This document shows positions 52,988 to 61,561 of a stretch of DNA of 64,000 nucleotides, piece after piece. The position numbers and the translations under genes were made by a program. Where the stretch lies: NCBI GenBank assembly GCA_964496435.1, contig CAZBZP010000018.1, forward strand, positions 17,049 through 81,048, given 5' to 3'. The DNA is from Berkiella sp964496435. GTDB lineage: Bacteria > Pseudomonadota > Gammaproteobacteria > Berkiellales > Berkiellaceae. Within the stretch, counting starts at the first letter, position 1. Each line of letters opens with the position of its first letter. The notes under the pieces were generated by a model. It searched no databases, had not been told where the DNA came from, and saw only the letters and a program-made list of their open reading frames with translations.

Positions 52988-53961
52988 GACCCAGTATAAT
53001 ACAGAGACTGTTGCCAGTCTAAAAGGGGACCTTTAGGAATTATTTGGGTTGGATTTATTTGCTTATGGCTAAAATAATAATGTTGTTTAATATGATCAAG
53101 ATGCACTGTCTGCGCAATGCCAGGATAAAGGTAGAGTGTCTTAAGATAGGTTGAGAGTCTAGGATAATCTTTAATTTGCCTTAAGTTGCATTTAAAGTGT
53201 GAATAGTAGACTGCATCAAAACGAATAAGGGTTGTAAATAGTCGCCAATCTGCTTCTGTTAGGCTTGCACCAAACAGATAGGGCCCCTTTGCTAAACGCT
53301 GCTCAATCTCATCTAAGGCGCTAAACAATTTCTCAAAGGCCACATTATAAGCTATCTGGTTAGTGGCAAACCCACAACGATAAACGCCATTATTGATATT
53401 TTCATAAATAAATTTATTCAGTTCATCTATCTCTGCTTGCAGGGCTTGGGGATAATAATCGTCGTTGTTGTGCGTGATGTGATTAAAAGCACTATTAAAC
53501 ATGCGAATAATTTCACTGGATTCATTATTCACAATGCAAGCTTGTTTTTTATCCCACAAAACAGGCACAGTGACACGACCTGTAAAATGGGGATTGGCTT
53601 TGAGATAGACTTCATAAAGATACTGACTATGGTTTAAGTTATCATGCAAAAAAGGATCTTGTTTATCAAATGCCCAGCCATTCCCCAACATATGAGGATG
53701 AACCACATTCACTGAAATATGTTTCGTTAAATCTTTTAAAACAAGAAAGATAAGTGTGCGATGTGCCCAGGGGCAAGCATAAGATACATACAAGTGATAG
53801 CGTCCGGATTCGGCAGCAAATCCACTGTTTTGCTCAGTGCCTTTTCCACCATCGCTTGTTATCCAGTTTCTAAACTGGCTTTGTTCGCGAACAAATTCGC
53901 CTTTGCTCTTTTTCGTGTCATACCATTGGTCGTGCCATACGCCATCAATTAGCAAACCCAT
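52984..53961 (-). CDS. yqjG: Glutathionyl-hydroquinone reductase (YqjG/Xi-class GST)
   Basis: Reduces glutathionyl-hydroquinones to hydroquinones. The catalytic Cys63 is in SYACPWAHRTLI, the hallmark of the Xi class, followed by the C-terminal GST helical domain (EIEQRLAKGPYLFGASLTEADW). 325 residues, family length about 320-330. It is the promoter-proximal gene of a two-gene unit with dam (4-nt overlap), which is an unusual pairing. Confidence 0.94.
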   Translation of the reverse strand: MGLLIDGVWHDQWYDTKKSKGEFVREQSQFRNWITSDGGKGTEQNSGFAAESGRYHLYVSYACPWAHRTLIFLVLKDLTKHISVNVVHPHMLGNGWAFDKQDPFLHDNLNHSQYLYEVYLKANPHFTGRVTVPVLWDKKQACIVNNESSEIIRMFNSAFNHITHNNDDYYPQALQAEIDELNKFIYENINNGVYRCGFATNQIAYNVAFEKLFSALDEIEQRLAKGPYLFGASLTEADWRLFTTLIRFDAVYYSHFKCNLRQIKDYPRLSTYLKTLYLYPGIAQTVHLDHIKQHYYFSHKQINPTQIIPKGPLLDWQQSLYYTGS

Positions 53962-54018
53962 TGCCTTACCTTATCATTTAGGCCACTATGCCCTTTATTA
54001 TAAATCATTCCTAATATT

Positions 54019-54747
54019 ATGCCGTTTATTCAAGTAAATACAGTTTGTCTTCCTTTTCGTTTGCGTAGAAGCGAGCGTGCCAAACGCCTACAAATGTCAT
54101 TTAAAGGAGCGCTTTTTGAGGTCGTTGCGCCTCCTAGAATTAAAAACAAAGAGGTGCTGCAATTTATAGGGCAGCATCAACGTTGGATGCTAAGGCAACA
54201 GCTGCACCCTCGCTTTGCGCCAACAACGACACATTTTTGGCCCACCAGTTTTTTAGCCAAAGAGTGCATCATATTCAAAGATGCAACAATTACACTTAAT
54301 GTGGAATTTAGCAAAGAAAAATCCATACAACTGCGCGACAATGTCTTAACAATTTATGTTCCCTGGGCCAACATTTTAACGCATAAGCTATCCGATTATA
54401 TAAAACAGCAAGTGATTTACTGGTATAAACAAGAAGCACTCAAGGCGGTAAATGAAGCCCTTGAACAATATTGTCCGCTGATGACTCGATGGCCCAGCAG
54501 TGTATGCATTAAGCAACAAAAAACACGCTGGGGTAGTTGTGGCATTAATGACAAAATTAATATTAATTGGTTGTTGATTTTAGCGCCTGCTCATGTCCTA
54601 GAATATGTTGTTGTGCATGAGTTAAGCCATCTCTTTCATCGAAACCATGGCAAACGTTTTTGGGCTAAAGTTGAAAAAACATTTCCCCAGTATAAAGAGA
54701 GCGTTGCTTGGTTGAACAAAAATGGACAAGCTTTGTTGAGTCTGTAG
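54019..54747 (+). CDS. YgjP-type zinc metallopeptidase-like protein
   Basis: DUF45/M48-like protein. The zinc motif HELSHLFHRNHGKRFW (HExxH plus downstream His) lies near residues 199-214, preceded by TRWGSCGINDKININWLL, a family hallmark. E. coli YgjP has been reported as a UTP pyrophosphatase, so peptidase activity should not be assumed. 242 residues. It stands alone, divergent from yqjG over a 57-nt gap. Confidence 0.88.
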   Translation: MPFIQVNTVCLPFRLRRSERAKRLQMSFKGALFEVVAPPRIKNKEVLQFIGQHQRWMLRQQLHPRFAPTTTHFWPTSFLAKECIIFKDATITLNVEFSKEKSIQLRDNVLTIYVPWANILTHKLSDYIKQQVIYWYKQEALKAVNEALEQYCPLMTRWPSSVCIKQQKTRWGSCGINDKININWLLILAPAHVLEYVVVHELSHLFHRNHGKRFWAKVEKTFPQYKESVAWLNKNGQALLSL

Positions 54748-54882
54748 CAAGCAAGGTATTTTGTTACTTGCATAACATCAATGGGGCGATAGCTTGATTT
54801 CATCGATCTGGTTTTCGTCTTGAATCAGAGTCGGTATACTATGCCCCAAAGTTAAAAGTTTGAGGGCTTTCAGGAGAACACG

Positions 54883-55320
54883 GTGAGAAAAAGCTTAACA
54901 ATACTCGTTCAATATTTTTTGCTATTGGGGGCACCCTCACTTTCAATGGCAGCATGTGGGCACATGACAGAAGCAATGACCCCAGAAGCCATATTTGAAC
55001 GCATCAAACCCGTTGGCACAGTAGAAGCAGAAGGTGGATTAGTTGCTGCGGCTCCCACAGCTGCGGTGGAGCTGAGTGCGACTGCGGGCGAAGATCGCTA
55101 TAAGTCAACTTGTGCTGTTTGCCATGAAACAGGAGTTGGTGGAGCACCTAAATTCCGTAATGAAGCTGACTGGAAACCACGTATGGAAGTGGGTATCGAT
55201 GGCATGCTTAAAATCGCCATCCAAGGTAAAGGCGCGATGCCACCTAAGGGCACTTGTATGCAGTGTTCTGATCAAGAATTGAAGATGGCTATTGAGTACA
55301 TGATCCCGCAAAAGAAATAA
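54883..55320 (+). CDS. Cytochrome c5 family mono-haem protein
   Basis: Periplasmic class I cytochrome. The haem motif CAVCH is at 77-81, and the Met ligand is likely in KGAMPPKGTC; the extra Cys pair CMQC after it is typical of cytochrome c5. A GTG start follows CAGGAG. The N-terminal hydrophobic segment ends SMAACGH, so Cys25 could be a lipid-anchored cysteine, although the -3 position is Met. 145 residues. It is followed by repeat element copy 2. Confidence 0.9.
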   Translation: MRKSLTILVQYFLLLGAPSLSMAACGHMTEAMTPEAIFERIKPVGTVEAEGGLVAAAPTAAVELSATAGEDRYKSTCAVCHETGVGGAPKFRNEADWKPRMEVGIDGMLKIAIQGKGAMPPKGTCMQCSDQELKMAIEYMIPQKK

Positions 55321-55395
55321 CTTTGCTCTTCCCTGTTTGAATGTATGCAGCGTTGCCTACATTCAAACTGGTTTGCCTAAAGGATTCCACCGATG

Positions 55396-55468
55396 TTGAA
55401 TGGCGTATGGGGGATCACTTTTTTTATGGCGTAGCCATGAAACAAAGTTGTTCCCCCATGCGTCCCGC
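55396..55468 (+). repeat. 73-bp near-palindromic dispersed element, copy 2
   Basis: Matches the reverse complement of 4148-4220 over 73 gap-free positions (61 identical). It folds into one long hairpin: ATGGC-GTA-GCCAT at the tip, then CACTTT/AAAGTTG, then ATGGGGG/CCCCCAT. It sits between cytochrome c5 (+) and rep (-), which converge on it. Confidence 0.8.
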
Positions 55469-55501
55469 AATCTCTCACAAGGTATTCTTTATTTTCAAAA
55501 A

Positions 55502-57517
55502 TTATTCGCTATCTTGTAAAAGCGCTCTTAAAGCAGAAAGATGTGTTTGCCCAATTTGACGAATTTCTTCTTCTGTCTTTGGTGGTGCATCTTCTTCTCT
55601 AAACACCAGCTCCTCTGGCAACTCATCTAAGAACCGGCTGGGTATAATGGTTTGTTGTTCACCATAACGTTTGCGTTGTTTGGCATAAGTGAGGGTTAGG
55701 GTGCTTTGCGCACGGGTCATGCCCACATAAGCTAAACGGCGTTCTTCTTCGATACTATTTTCTTCAATGCTGGTTTTATGTGGCAGGATTTCTTCTTCAC
55801 AGCCAATAATATAAACATGAGGAAACTCCAAGCCTTTAGCTGCATGCAGCGTCATCAATTGCACTCTGTTCGTGCCTTGCTTTGATTCCCTATCCAGAAT
55901 ATCTAAAAGCATCATTTTTTGAATAGCATCAGAAAAAGATAAACCCTGGCCGGTGTCTTGCTTCACCAGATTGGCAAGCCAAGCAAGCAATTCAAGTACA
56001 TTTTCAATGCGCTTTTCTGCGCTTTGTGGCGAAGGTGAAGTATCCGCAAGATGATCATAATAGCCAATCTCTTTGACAAAATTTTGTAACACACTGATAC
56101 ATTCATCGCTATTGGCTTGTTCAAATGTTTGCATAATTAAATCTGCAAACTGCTGTAAGCGTAACCTGGGGGCTTCAGCTAAAAACTCACTTAAACCAAA
56201 TTCTAAACTGGCAGTGAATAAACTGCATTGTCTGGATTTGGCATAGGTGCCTAATTTTTCCAGTGTTGCAGGACCAATATCACGTTTAGGTGTATTCACG
56301 CTGCGTAAAAATGCTGAGTCATCATCATGATTGGTCATAAGGCGAAAATAGGCAAAAATATCTTTAATTTCTGTGCGTGAAAAGAAGGATGTTTCGCCAC
56401 TGATCTGATAAGGGATCCCATTAAGCCGCAGTGCTTTTTCTAAATTTCTGGCTTGATGGTTGCTACGATATAAAATGGCATAATGATCATGCGTTAAGCG
56501 ATGGCGCATTTGGTGCGCTGTCATTTCATTGATCACACGCTCATATTCACCTTCTTCATTAGGTGTTGCCAAAATACGTATGGGTTCGCCTTGACCTAAA
56601 CTACTCCACAATTGCTTTTCAAAAACATGAGGGTTGTTGGAAATTAACTTGTTGGCAGCATTTAATATCGTACTCGTTGAGCGATAGTTTTGTTCTAATT
56701 TAATAACTTTAAGATGAGGAAAATCTTCCTGTAACAAATGAATGTTCTCGGGTTTTGCACCACGCCATGCATAAATAGATTGATCATCATCTCCTACGAC
56801 GGTGAGCGCGCCACGCACACCACAGAGTAATTTAATTAAAGAATATTGTGCCGCGTTAGTGTCTTGATACTCATCTACCAACAAATAGCGCATTTTATTT
56901 TGCCAATGTTCTAAAACAGCAGGATGCTCTTGAAAAAGAGTGGCAGGCAATGAGATAAGATCGTCAAAATCAACGGCATTATAAGCGCGAAGCGTCGTAT
57001 CATAGGCGACATAAAAACGTGCCGCCAGATGTGCTTGTTCACTATCAGCGAATTCAAGTGCTTTAGCAGGTGTAATAAGATCGTTTTTCCAATTTGATAT
57101 ACGATGTGCAATACCACTTAAATGATCATCGGAAACAGCCGTTAAATGATGACTTAATTCTTTCAACAGGTTGATGGTGTCTAAATTGTCAAATAAAGTG
57201 AAATTGGCATGAAGATTAAGTGAAGCACATTCCTTCTTTAGAATATTAAGACCTAAGGAATGAAAGGTTGAGACCACAATACTTGATTTTCGTTTTTTGG
57301 CATAAAGCTTCGACGCACGCGAAGCCATTTCTTTGGCTGCCTTATTGGTAAAAGTAACAGCATATATGTTTTTAGGCGCGATCTGACATTGTTCAATCAG
57401 ATAAGCAATTTTTTGCGTTATTACACGTGTTTTGCCACTACCTGCGCCGGCAATAACGAGTAAAGGGCCATCAATATAATGGACAGCCGCTTGTTGTTCA
57501 GCATTGAGTTCAAACAT
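55502..57517 (-). CDS. rep: ATP-dependent DNA helicase Rep
   Basis: SF1A 3'-5' helicase that clears proteins ahead of the replisome. Walker A is AGAGSGKTR at 23-31; further motifs are DEYQDTNAAQYSLIKL, GDDDQSIYAWRGA, EQNYRS and TLHAAKGLEFPHVYI. It is 671 residues (E. coli Rep 673) and has no Tudor-like tail, unlike UvrD at 35811. Single gene convergent with cytochrome c5. Confidence 0.94.
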   Translation of the reverse strand: MFELNAEQQAAVHYIDGPLLVIAGAGSGKTRVITQKIAYLIEQCQIAPKNIYAVTFTNKAAKEMASRASKLYAKKRKSSIVVSTFHSLGLNILKKECASLNLHANFTLFDNLDTINLLKELSHHLTAVSDDHLSGIAHRISNWKNDLITPAKALEFADSEQAHLAARFYVAYDTTLRAYNAVDFDDLISLPATLFQEHPAVLEHWQNKMRYLLVDEYQDTNAAQYSLIKLLCGVRGALTVVGDDDQSIYAWRGAKPENIHLLQEDFPHLKVIKLEQNYRSTSTILNAANKLISNNPHVFEKQLWSSLGQGEPIRILATPNEEGEYERVINEMTAHQMRHRLTHDHYAILYRSNHQARNLEKALRLNGIPYQISGETSFFSRTEIKDIFAYFRLMTNHDDDSAFLRSVNTPKRDIGPATLEKLGTYAKSRQCSLFTASLEFGLSEFLAEAPRLRLQQFADLIMQTFEQANSDECISVLQNFVKEIGYYDHLADTSPSPQSAEKRIENVLELLAWLANLVKQDTGQGLSFSDAIQKMMLLDILDRESKQGTNRVQLMTLHAAKGLEFPHVYIIGCEEEILPHKTSIEENSIEEERRLAYVGMTRAQSTLTLTYAKQRKRYGEQQTIIPSRFLDELPEELVFREEDAPPKTEEEIRQIGQTHLSALRALLQDSE

Positions 57518-57557
57518 AAACTTAATAGGTTCTATCAGTGGGGGCGAGTAGTCTATA

Positions 57558-59600
57558 TCACCAGCGAATCACTGACAACAAATAGTTATGATCATCGGTC
57601 CAAATAGGAGACATCCTTTCAGGTGGAAATAGCAAGCTGTGATTTATATAAAGAAAAGCTCCTAAATCACTCGCTCTTGTTAATAAAACCCATTGTGAAC
57701 TAAAGATCCCTTCTTGAAAATTTTCACTATTGTGTGTAGTAAAGCTAAACAACTGTAGTTGCGTTGCCAGCTGTTGTAAGGCTGGGTATAAATCAACATA
57801 ACGGCTTGAAACGTGAAAAGCCAAAATGCCGCCTGGCGCCAAATGCGATAGATATATGTTCAAGGCTTCAAGTGTTAATAAATGAACTGGAATGGCATCG
57901 CCGTTAAAAGCATCGATGGCAAGAATATTAAATTGGTGCGAGCCATTTTTCGCTAATTCTTCTTCCAATTTAAGGCGACCATCACCAATAATAACATCAA
58001 CTTTGGCTTTGGCATCCTGTAAATAGAAAAAATAATCTTTTGCAAGTTTTTCAATGTCAGGATCAATTTCATAAAAGCGCAATTGATCTTGGAATTGTGT
58101 TAGTGCGGCAATGGTGCCTGTACCTAAACCTATTACACCAATAGAAATCCCACGTTGCTCGCTCTTTTGTGCTAATTGACGTTGAAATTGAATTCCCAAG
58201 CCAATACCACTGTCAGCGCTGTAATAACTTGTCGCCTGATTACGCTTTTCAGGAGAATAAAATTGTTTGCCATGGAGTATGCTGCCATTGGTTAAAGTGC
58301 GATAGCGAAAGCTGGGATCATGTGGGAAGCGTTCTACAACTTCAACGCTGCCAAAAAAGTTGCGATGATTTAAAATCACATCTTGATTGATGGTGTTAAT
58401 ATGAATACCAAGCAGAACACCAAGGCCAATATAAGCAGCTCCCCAGATCCCTTTGATGATTAAAGGTGTATTTTTCGCATTCTCGCTGTGGAAAAAATAA
58501 ATAGCAGCCAAAAGAAGGATCCCAAAAACACAAGCGTAAAAATCCCACCATTGATTAAACAATAAGGGTGCGGCCAGGTTAATAAAAATGCCACCCAAGA
58601 CGCCGCCCAATGCAATCATAAGATAATAAGTTGTTAAACGAGATTGATGCGGTTTTAGACGAATTAGCTCGCCATGGCACACCATACAGCCAGTGAATAA
58701 CATGCTGGCGTAAAGCGCAATTTGCAAAATCAAACTTAATTTGTGATGGGAAGGATAATAAAATAAAGTTGCGCTAACGAGCGCAAACAACCCAGCCCAG
58801 ATTTCTCTTTTATATAAGCTTGGATAGGCAAAGGTAAGAATAAAGGAAATTAAGTATAAGGATAAGGGCAATACCCATAACAAGGGAAATCCGGCTACAT
58901 TTTGCAAGGTCACTTGTGTGGTTGTTAATAGTAGAGCGCTACTGAGAAAGGTGAGAGCAATCCATGAAAGAAGTGCAGATTTATTCACAGGTTGTGTGCT
59001 TGATTTTTGAATATTGAGCTTACCTTTTTTATAGACAAGAAAAAGACAAGAGCAAAGACCCAAAAGATATGCTGCAAATAAGAAGGACCATAAGTAAAGC
59101 TGAATACTTAGGCCTAGCAATGGCTCTAATAAAAAAGGAAAGGCCAGCAAACCTAATAACGAGCCAGCATTAGAAAGTGAATAATAGCGATAGGGGTAAT
59201 CTGTTTGGTAGCAGGTGGTGAACCAAAATTGCAATAAAGGGCTAGAAGCAGACAACAAAACAGCAGGTAAACATAGCGTGCTAAGCAGTAAACAAAAAAT
59301 GCCCACAGGTGGCCATGCTTCGAATAAGACACCCGTCTCGGCAGGTATGATAGGTACAAATAAGAGGGAGCCTAAGATCAATAAGCCATGAACAATAATT
59401 TGTGTTTGCAAGCGCTTTATTTTGGTAAGCGCATAGGCATATAAGTAGCCTAGTAGCAGGATACTTTGAAAAAAAAGCACAATGGATAACCAAACAGCTG
59501 GCGAACCACCAAACCAAGGCAATAACTTTTTTGCCATTAAGGGTTGAACAGTAAAAAGAAGAAAAGCACTTAAGAAGATGGAAAGGCCAAATGCAAGCAC
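57558..59600 (-). CDS. Membrane protein fused to a spermidine-synthase-like domain
   Basis: 680 residues. The first ~430 contain many hydrophobic segments (roughly a dozen, starting LAFGLSIFLSAFLLFTVQPLM). The last ~230 are a Rossmann methyltransferase-like domain with IGVIGLGTGTIAALTQ, FYEIDPDIEKLA, GDGRLKLEEEL and LAIDAFNGDAIPVHLLT, as in spermine/spermidine synthases. The catalytic-type Asp in DAFN is present. Such fused membrane-anchored homologues are widespread but poorly characterised; polyamine synthesis has not been shown for this form here. It lies 31 nt after comM on the same strand. Confidence 0.82.
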   Translation of the reverse strand: MLAFGLSIFLSAFLLFTVQPLMAKKLLPWFGGSPAVWLSIVLFFQSILLLGYLYAYALTKIKRLQTQIIVHGLLILGSLLFVPIIPAETGVLFEAWPPVGIFCLLLSTLCLPAVLLSASSPLLQFWFTTCYQTDYPYRYYSLSNAGSLLGLLAFPFLLEPLLGLSIQLYLWSFLFAAYLLGLCSCLFLVYKKGKLNIQKSSTQPVNKSALLSWIALTFLSSALLLTTTQVTLQNVAGFPLLWVLPLSLYLISFILTFAYPSLYKREIWAGLFALVSATLFYYPSHHKLSLILQIALYASMLFTGCMVCHGELIRLKPHQSRLTTYYLMIALGGVLGGIFINLAAPLLFNQWWDFYACVFGILLLAAIYFFHSENAKNTPLIIKGIWGAAYIGLGVLLGIHINTINQDVILNHRNFFGSVEVVERFPHDPSFRYRTLTNGSILHGKQFYSPEKRNQATSYYSADSGIGLGIQFQRQLAQKSEQRGISIGVIGLGTGTIAALTQFQDQLRFYEIDPDIEKLAKDYFFYLQDAKAKVDVIIGDGRLKLEEELAKNGSHQFNILAIDAFNGDAIPVHLLTLEALNIYLSHLAPGGILAFHVSSRYVDLYPALQQLATQLQLFSFTTHNSENFQEGIFSSQWVLLTRASDLGAFLYINHSLLFPPERMSPIWTDDHNYLLSVIRW

Positions 59601-59631
59601 GCTTATATCCTTATTTTAATTTGTAACTGCC

Positions 59632-61158
59632 TTAGGTGCTTTGCTTATCATATTTACGAAACTGAATGGCTTCAGATAAATGAATAGTTTGGATGTTCTC
59701 TGAATCACTCAAGTCTGCGATAGTTCTTGCCACTTTTAAAATACGATGATAAGCGCGCGCAGAGATCCCTAGTTTTTCTAAAGCTGATGTTAACATCTGT
59801 TGGCCATCCTTATCTAGCTTGCATAAACTCATTATCTGATGGGTATTCAGCTTAGCATTAACATGTTTTTGGCGTTGGTATTGAAGCGCGCGAGCACGAT
59901 TAACACGTTGACGAATGTTGATTGTGGTTTCTTCATTCTTAGGATCAAAGGTAGATAAACGTGCGGCAGCTAAAGCAGGTACTTCGATATGCATATCGAT
60001 GCGATCTAGTAAGGGGCCTGAGATCTTATTTTTATAACGTTGTATTTGCTCTGCGCTACATGCACACTGATGGCGTGGAGATGTTAAGTAACCACAAGGG
60101 CAAGGATTCATAGCGGCAATCAATTGGAAATGAGCAGGGTATTCTGCCTGCCCACTGGCGCGGGAAATATTCACTTTGCCAGATTCTAAGGGTTCTCTTA
60201 ATACTTCTAATACATGACGATTAAATTCCGGTAACTCATCTAAAAATAGGACGCCATAGTGTGCAAGAGATACTTCGCCAGGCATAGGGGAGCGACCGCC
60301 ACCAACCAAGGAAACAGCAGAGGCAGTATGATGTGGTTGTCTAAAGGGGCGCTTTGCTAAGGCACTTTGAGAAAAACCTTGTCGACTAATGGAATATAAG
60401 CAAGCAACTTCTAGCGCTTCTTCTTGTGTCAGTGGCGGTAATATGGTGTTTAATCTACTTGCCAACATGGTTTTACCAGTGCCAGGTGGCCCTATCATTA
60501 ATAAGCTATGATGCCCTGCTGCGGCAATTTCTAAGGCTCTTTTTGCTTGATGTTGGCCACAAATTTCTGACATGCATAAGCTGTTGTCATTTTCCTGCCA
60601 AAGGTTTTCTTCCATGTGATATGCCGGTTTTGTGTCTTGCCCTGACAAATGAGCGCATACGCTGAGAAAATTTTCAAAGGGAAATAGCGGCAGATCATTT
60701 ACCCAAGCGGCTTCTGCTTTATTATCATCGGCAATAATGAGTTTGCGTTTGGCAGCTTTGGTTGCCAAGGCAAAGGGAAGCATACCTTTAATGGGGCGCA
60801 AATTGCCACTTAAGGCAAGCTCTCCTGCCAATTCATAGAGATGAATATCTTGGCAATGCAGTTGTTCTGATGCGAGTAATATGCTGATTGCAATAGGTAA
60901 ATCAAAGCGCCCTCCTTCTTTGGGGAGATCAGCGGGTGCAAGATTAACGGTGATGCGCCTTTTGGGAAATTCATAACCACTTTGCATAAAGGCGCTGCGG
61001 ACTCTGTCTTTACTTTCTTTCACGGCAGCTTCTGGTAACCCCACAATGGTAAAGTGTGGCAGACCGCCAGAGATATGGGTTTCAACGATAACTTGCGGCG
61101 CATGTAAACCAACATTAGCGCGACTATAAACAACGGCGAGTGTCATGTTACTTCTCAA
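59632..61158 (-). CDS. comM: YifB/ComM family Mg-chelatase-like AAA+ ATPase
   Basis: Hexameric AAA+ helicase; in Vibrio and Acinetobacter ComM drives branch migration during natural transformation. The N-terminal Lon-like domain (HISGGLPHFTIVGLPEAAVK) is followed by Walker A GPPGTGKTMLASRLN near 219-233, FLDELPEF (Walker B) and a C-terminal Mg-chelatase lid with CSAEQIQRYKNKISGPLLDRID. 508 residues, exactly family length. Presence of the gene alone does not prove competence, since it is widespread. Confidence 0.93.
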   Translation of the reverse strand: MRSNMTLAVVYSRANVGLHAPQVIVETHISGGLPHFTIVGLPEAAVKESKDRVRSAFMQSGYEFPKRRITVNLAPADLPKEGGRFDLPIAISILLASEQLHCQDIHLYELAGELALSGNLRPIKGMLPFALATKAAKRKLIIADDNKAEAAWVNDLPLFPFENFLSVCAHLSGQDTKPAYHMEENLWQENDNSLCMSEICGQHQAKRALEIAAAGHHSLLMIGPPGTGKTMLASRLNTILPPLTQEEALEVACLYSISRQGFSQSALAKRPFRQPHHTASAVSLVGGGRSPMPGEVSLAHYGVLFLDELPEFNRHVLEVLREPLESGKVNISRASGQAEYPAHFQLIAAMNPCPCGYLTSPRHQCACSAEQIQRYKNKISGPLLDRIDMHIEVPALAAARLSTFDPKNEETTINIRQRVNRARALQYQRQKHVNAKLNTHQIMSLCKLDKDGQQMLTSALEKLGISARAYHRILKVARTIADLSDSENIQTIHLSEAIQFRKYDKQST

Positions 61159-61561
61159 GACTTAAAGAGGAGCGAGTATAGCGCTAAAAAACAATATAGC
61201 CAACCGTCAATATTGCTGGATATTGCAGCCTATTCATGCGCTATCGCATATTTTTGATTCGCTATTAATTGATTGCTGAGTCAAGGTAAAGGCTCGAGCC
61301 GAATCTTTCGATAGCAACGAGAGCTGATAAGCCATGGTAAATAAATAAGAGCAAACATTAGAGGATTAGACGTGTTGAATACTTTTGAAGATGTTCTAGA
61401 TATTTTAGTATTTTGGGAAATTCAAAGCTATTCACCAAGGCCAAAATAATCTCTGTAATCAAAGCAAAAAGAAGATTCGATAAACGATGGGGTAACAATA
61501 AATCAGGAGCTTGGCAGGGATCTGACAAGCTCATCATAAGGATGCAATAAATGACAGAAAT
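61159..61561. other. Accessory gap with a degraded small ORF
   Basis: 403 nt without an intact gene. It contains the broken frame described at 61372-61550. The remainder shows no tRNA, terminator or repeat that I could recognise. Confidence 0.55.
61372..61550 (+). pseudogene. Possible frameshifted small gene remnant
   Basis: A GTG-started frame preceded by GAGG encodes 25 residues (VLNTFEDVLDILVFW... ending SPRPK) and stops at 61447-61449. One base earlier, in the -1 frame after an AAAA run, the sequence stays open to a TAA at 61548 and encodes a basic stretch (VIKAKRRFDKRWGNNKSG). Joined, they would give a ~59-residue protein. It may be an eroded gene or coincidence. No family recognised. 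Confidence 0.3.
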
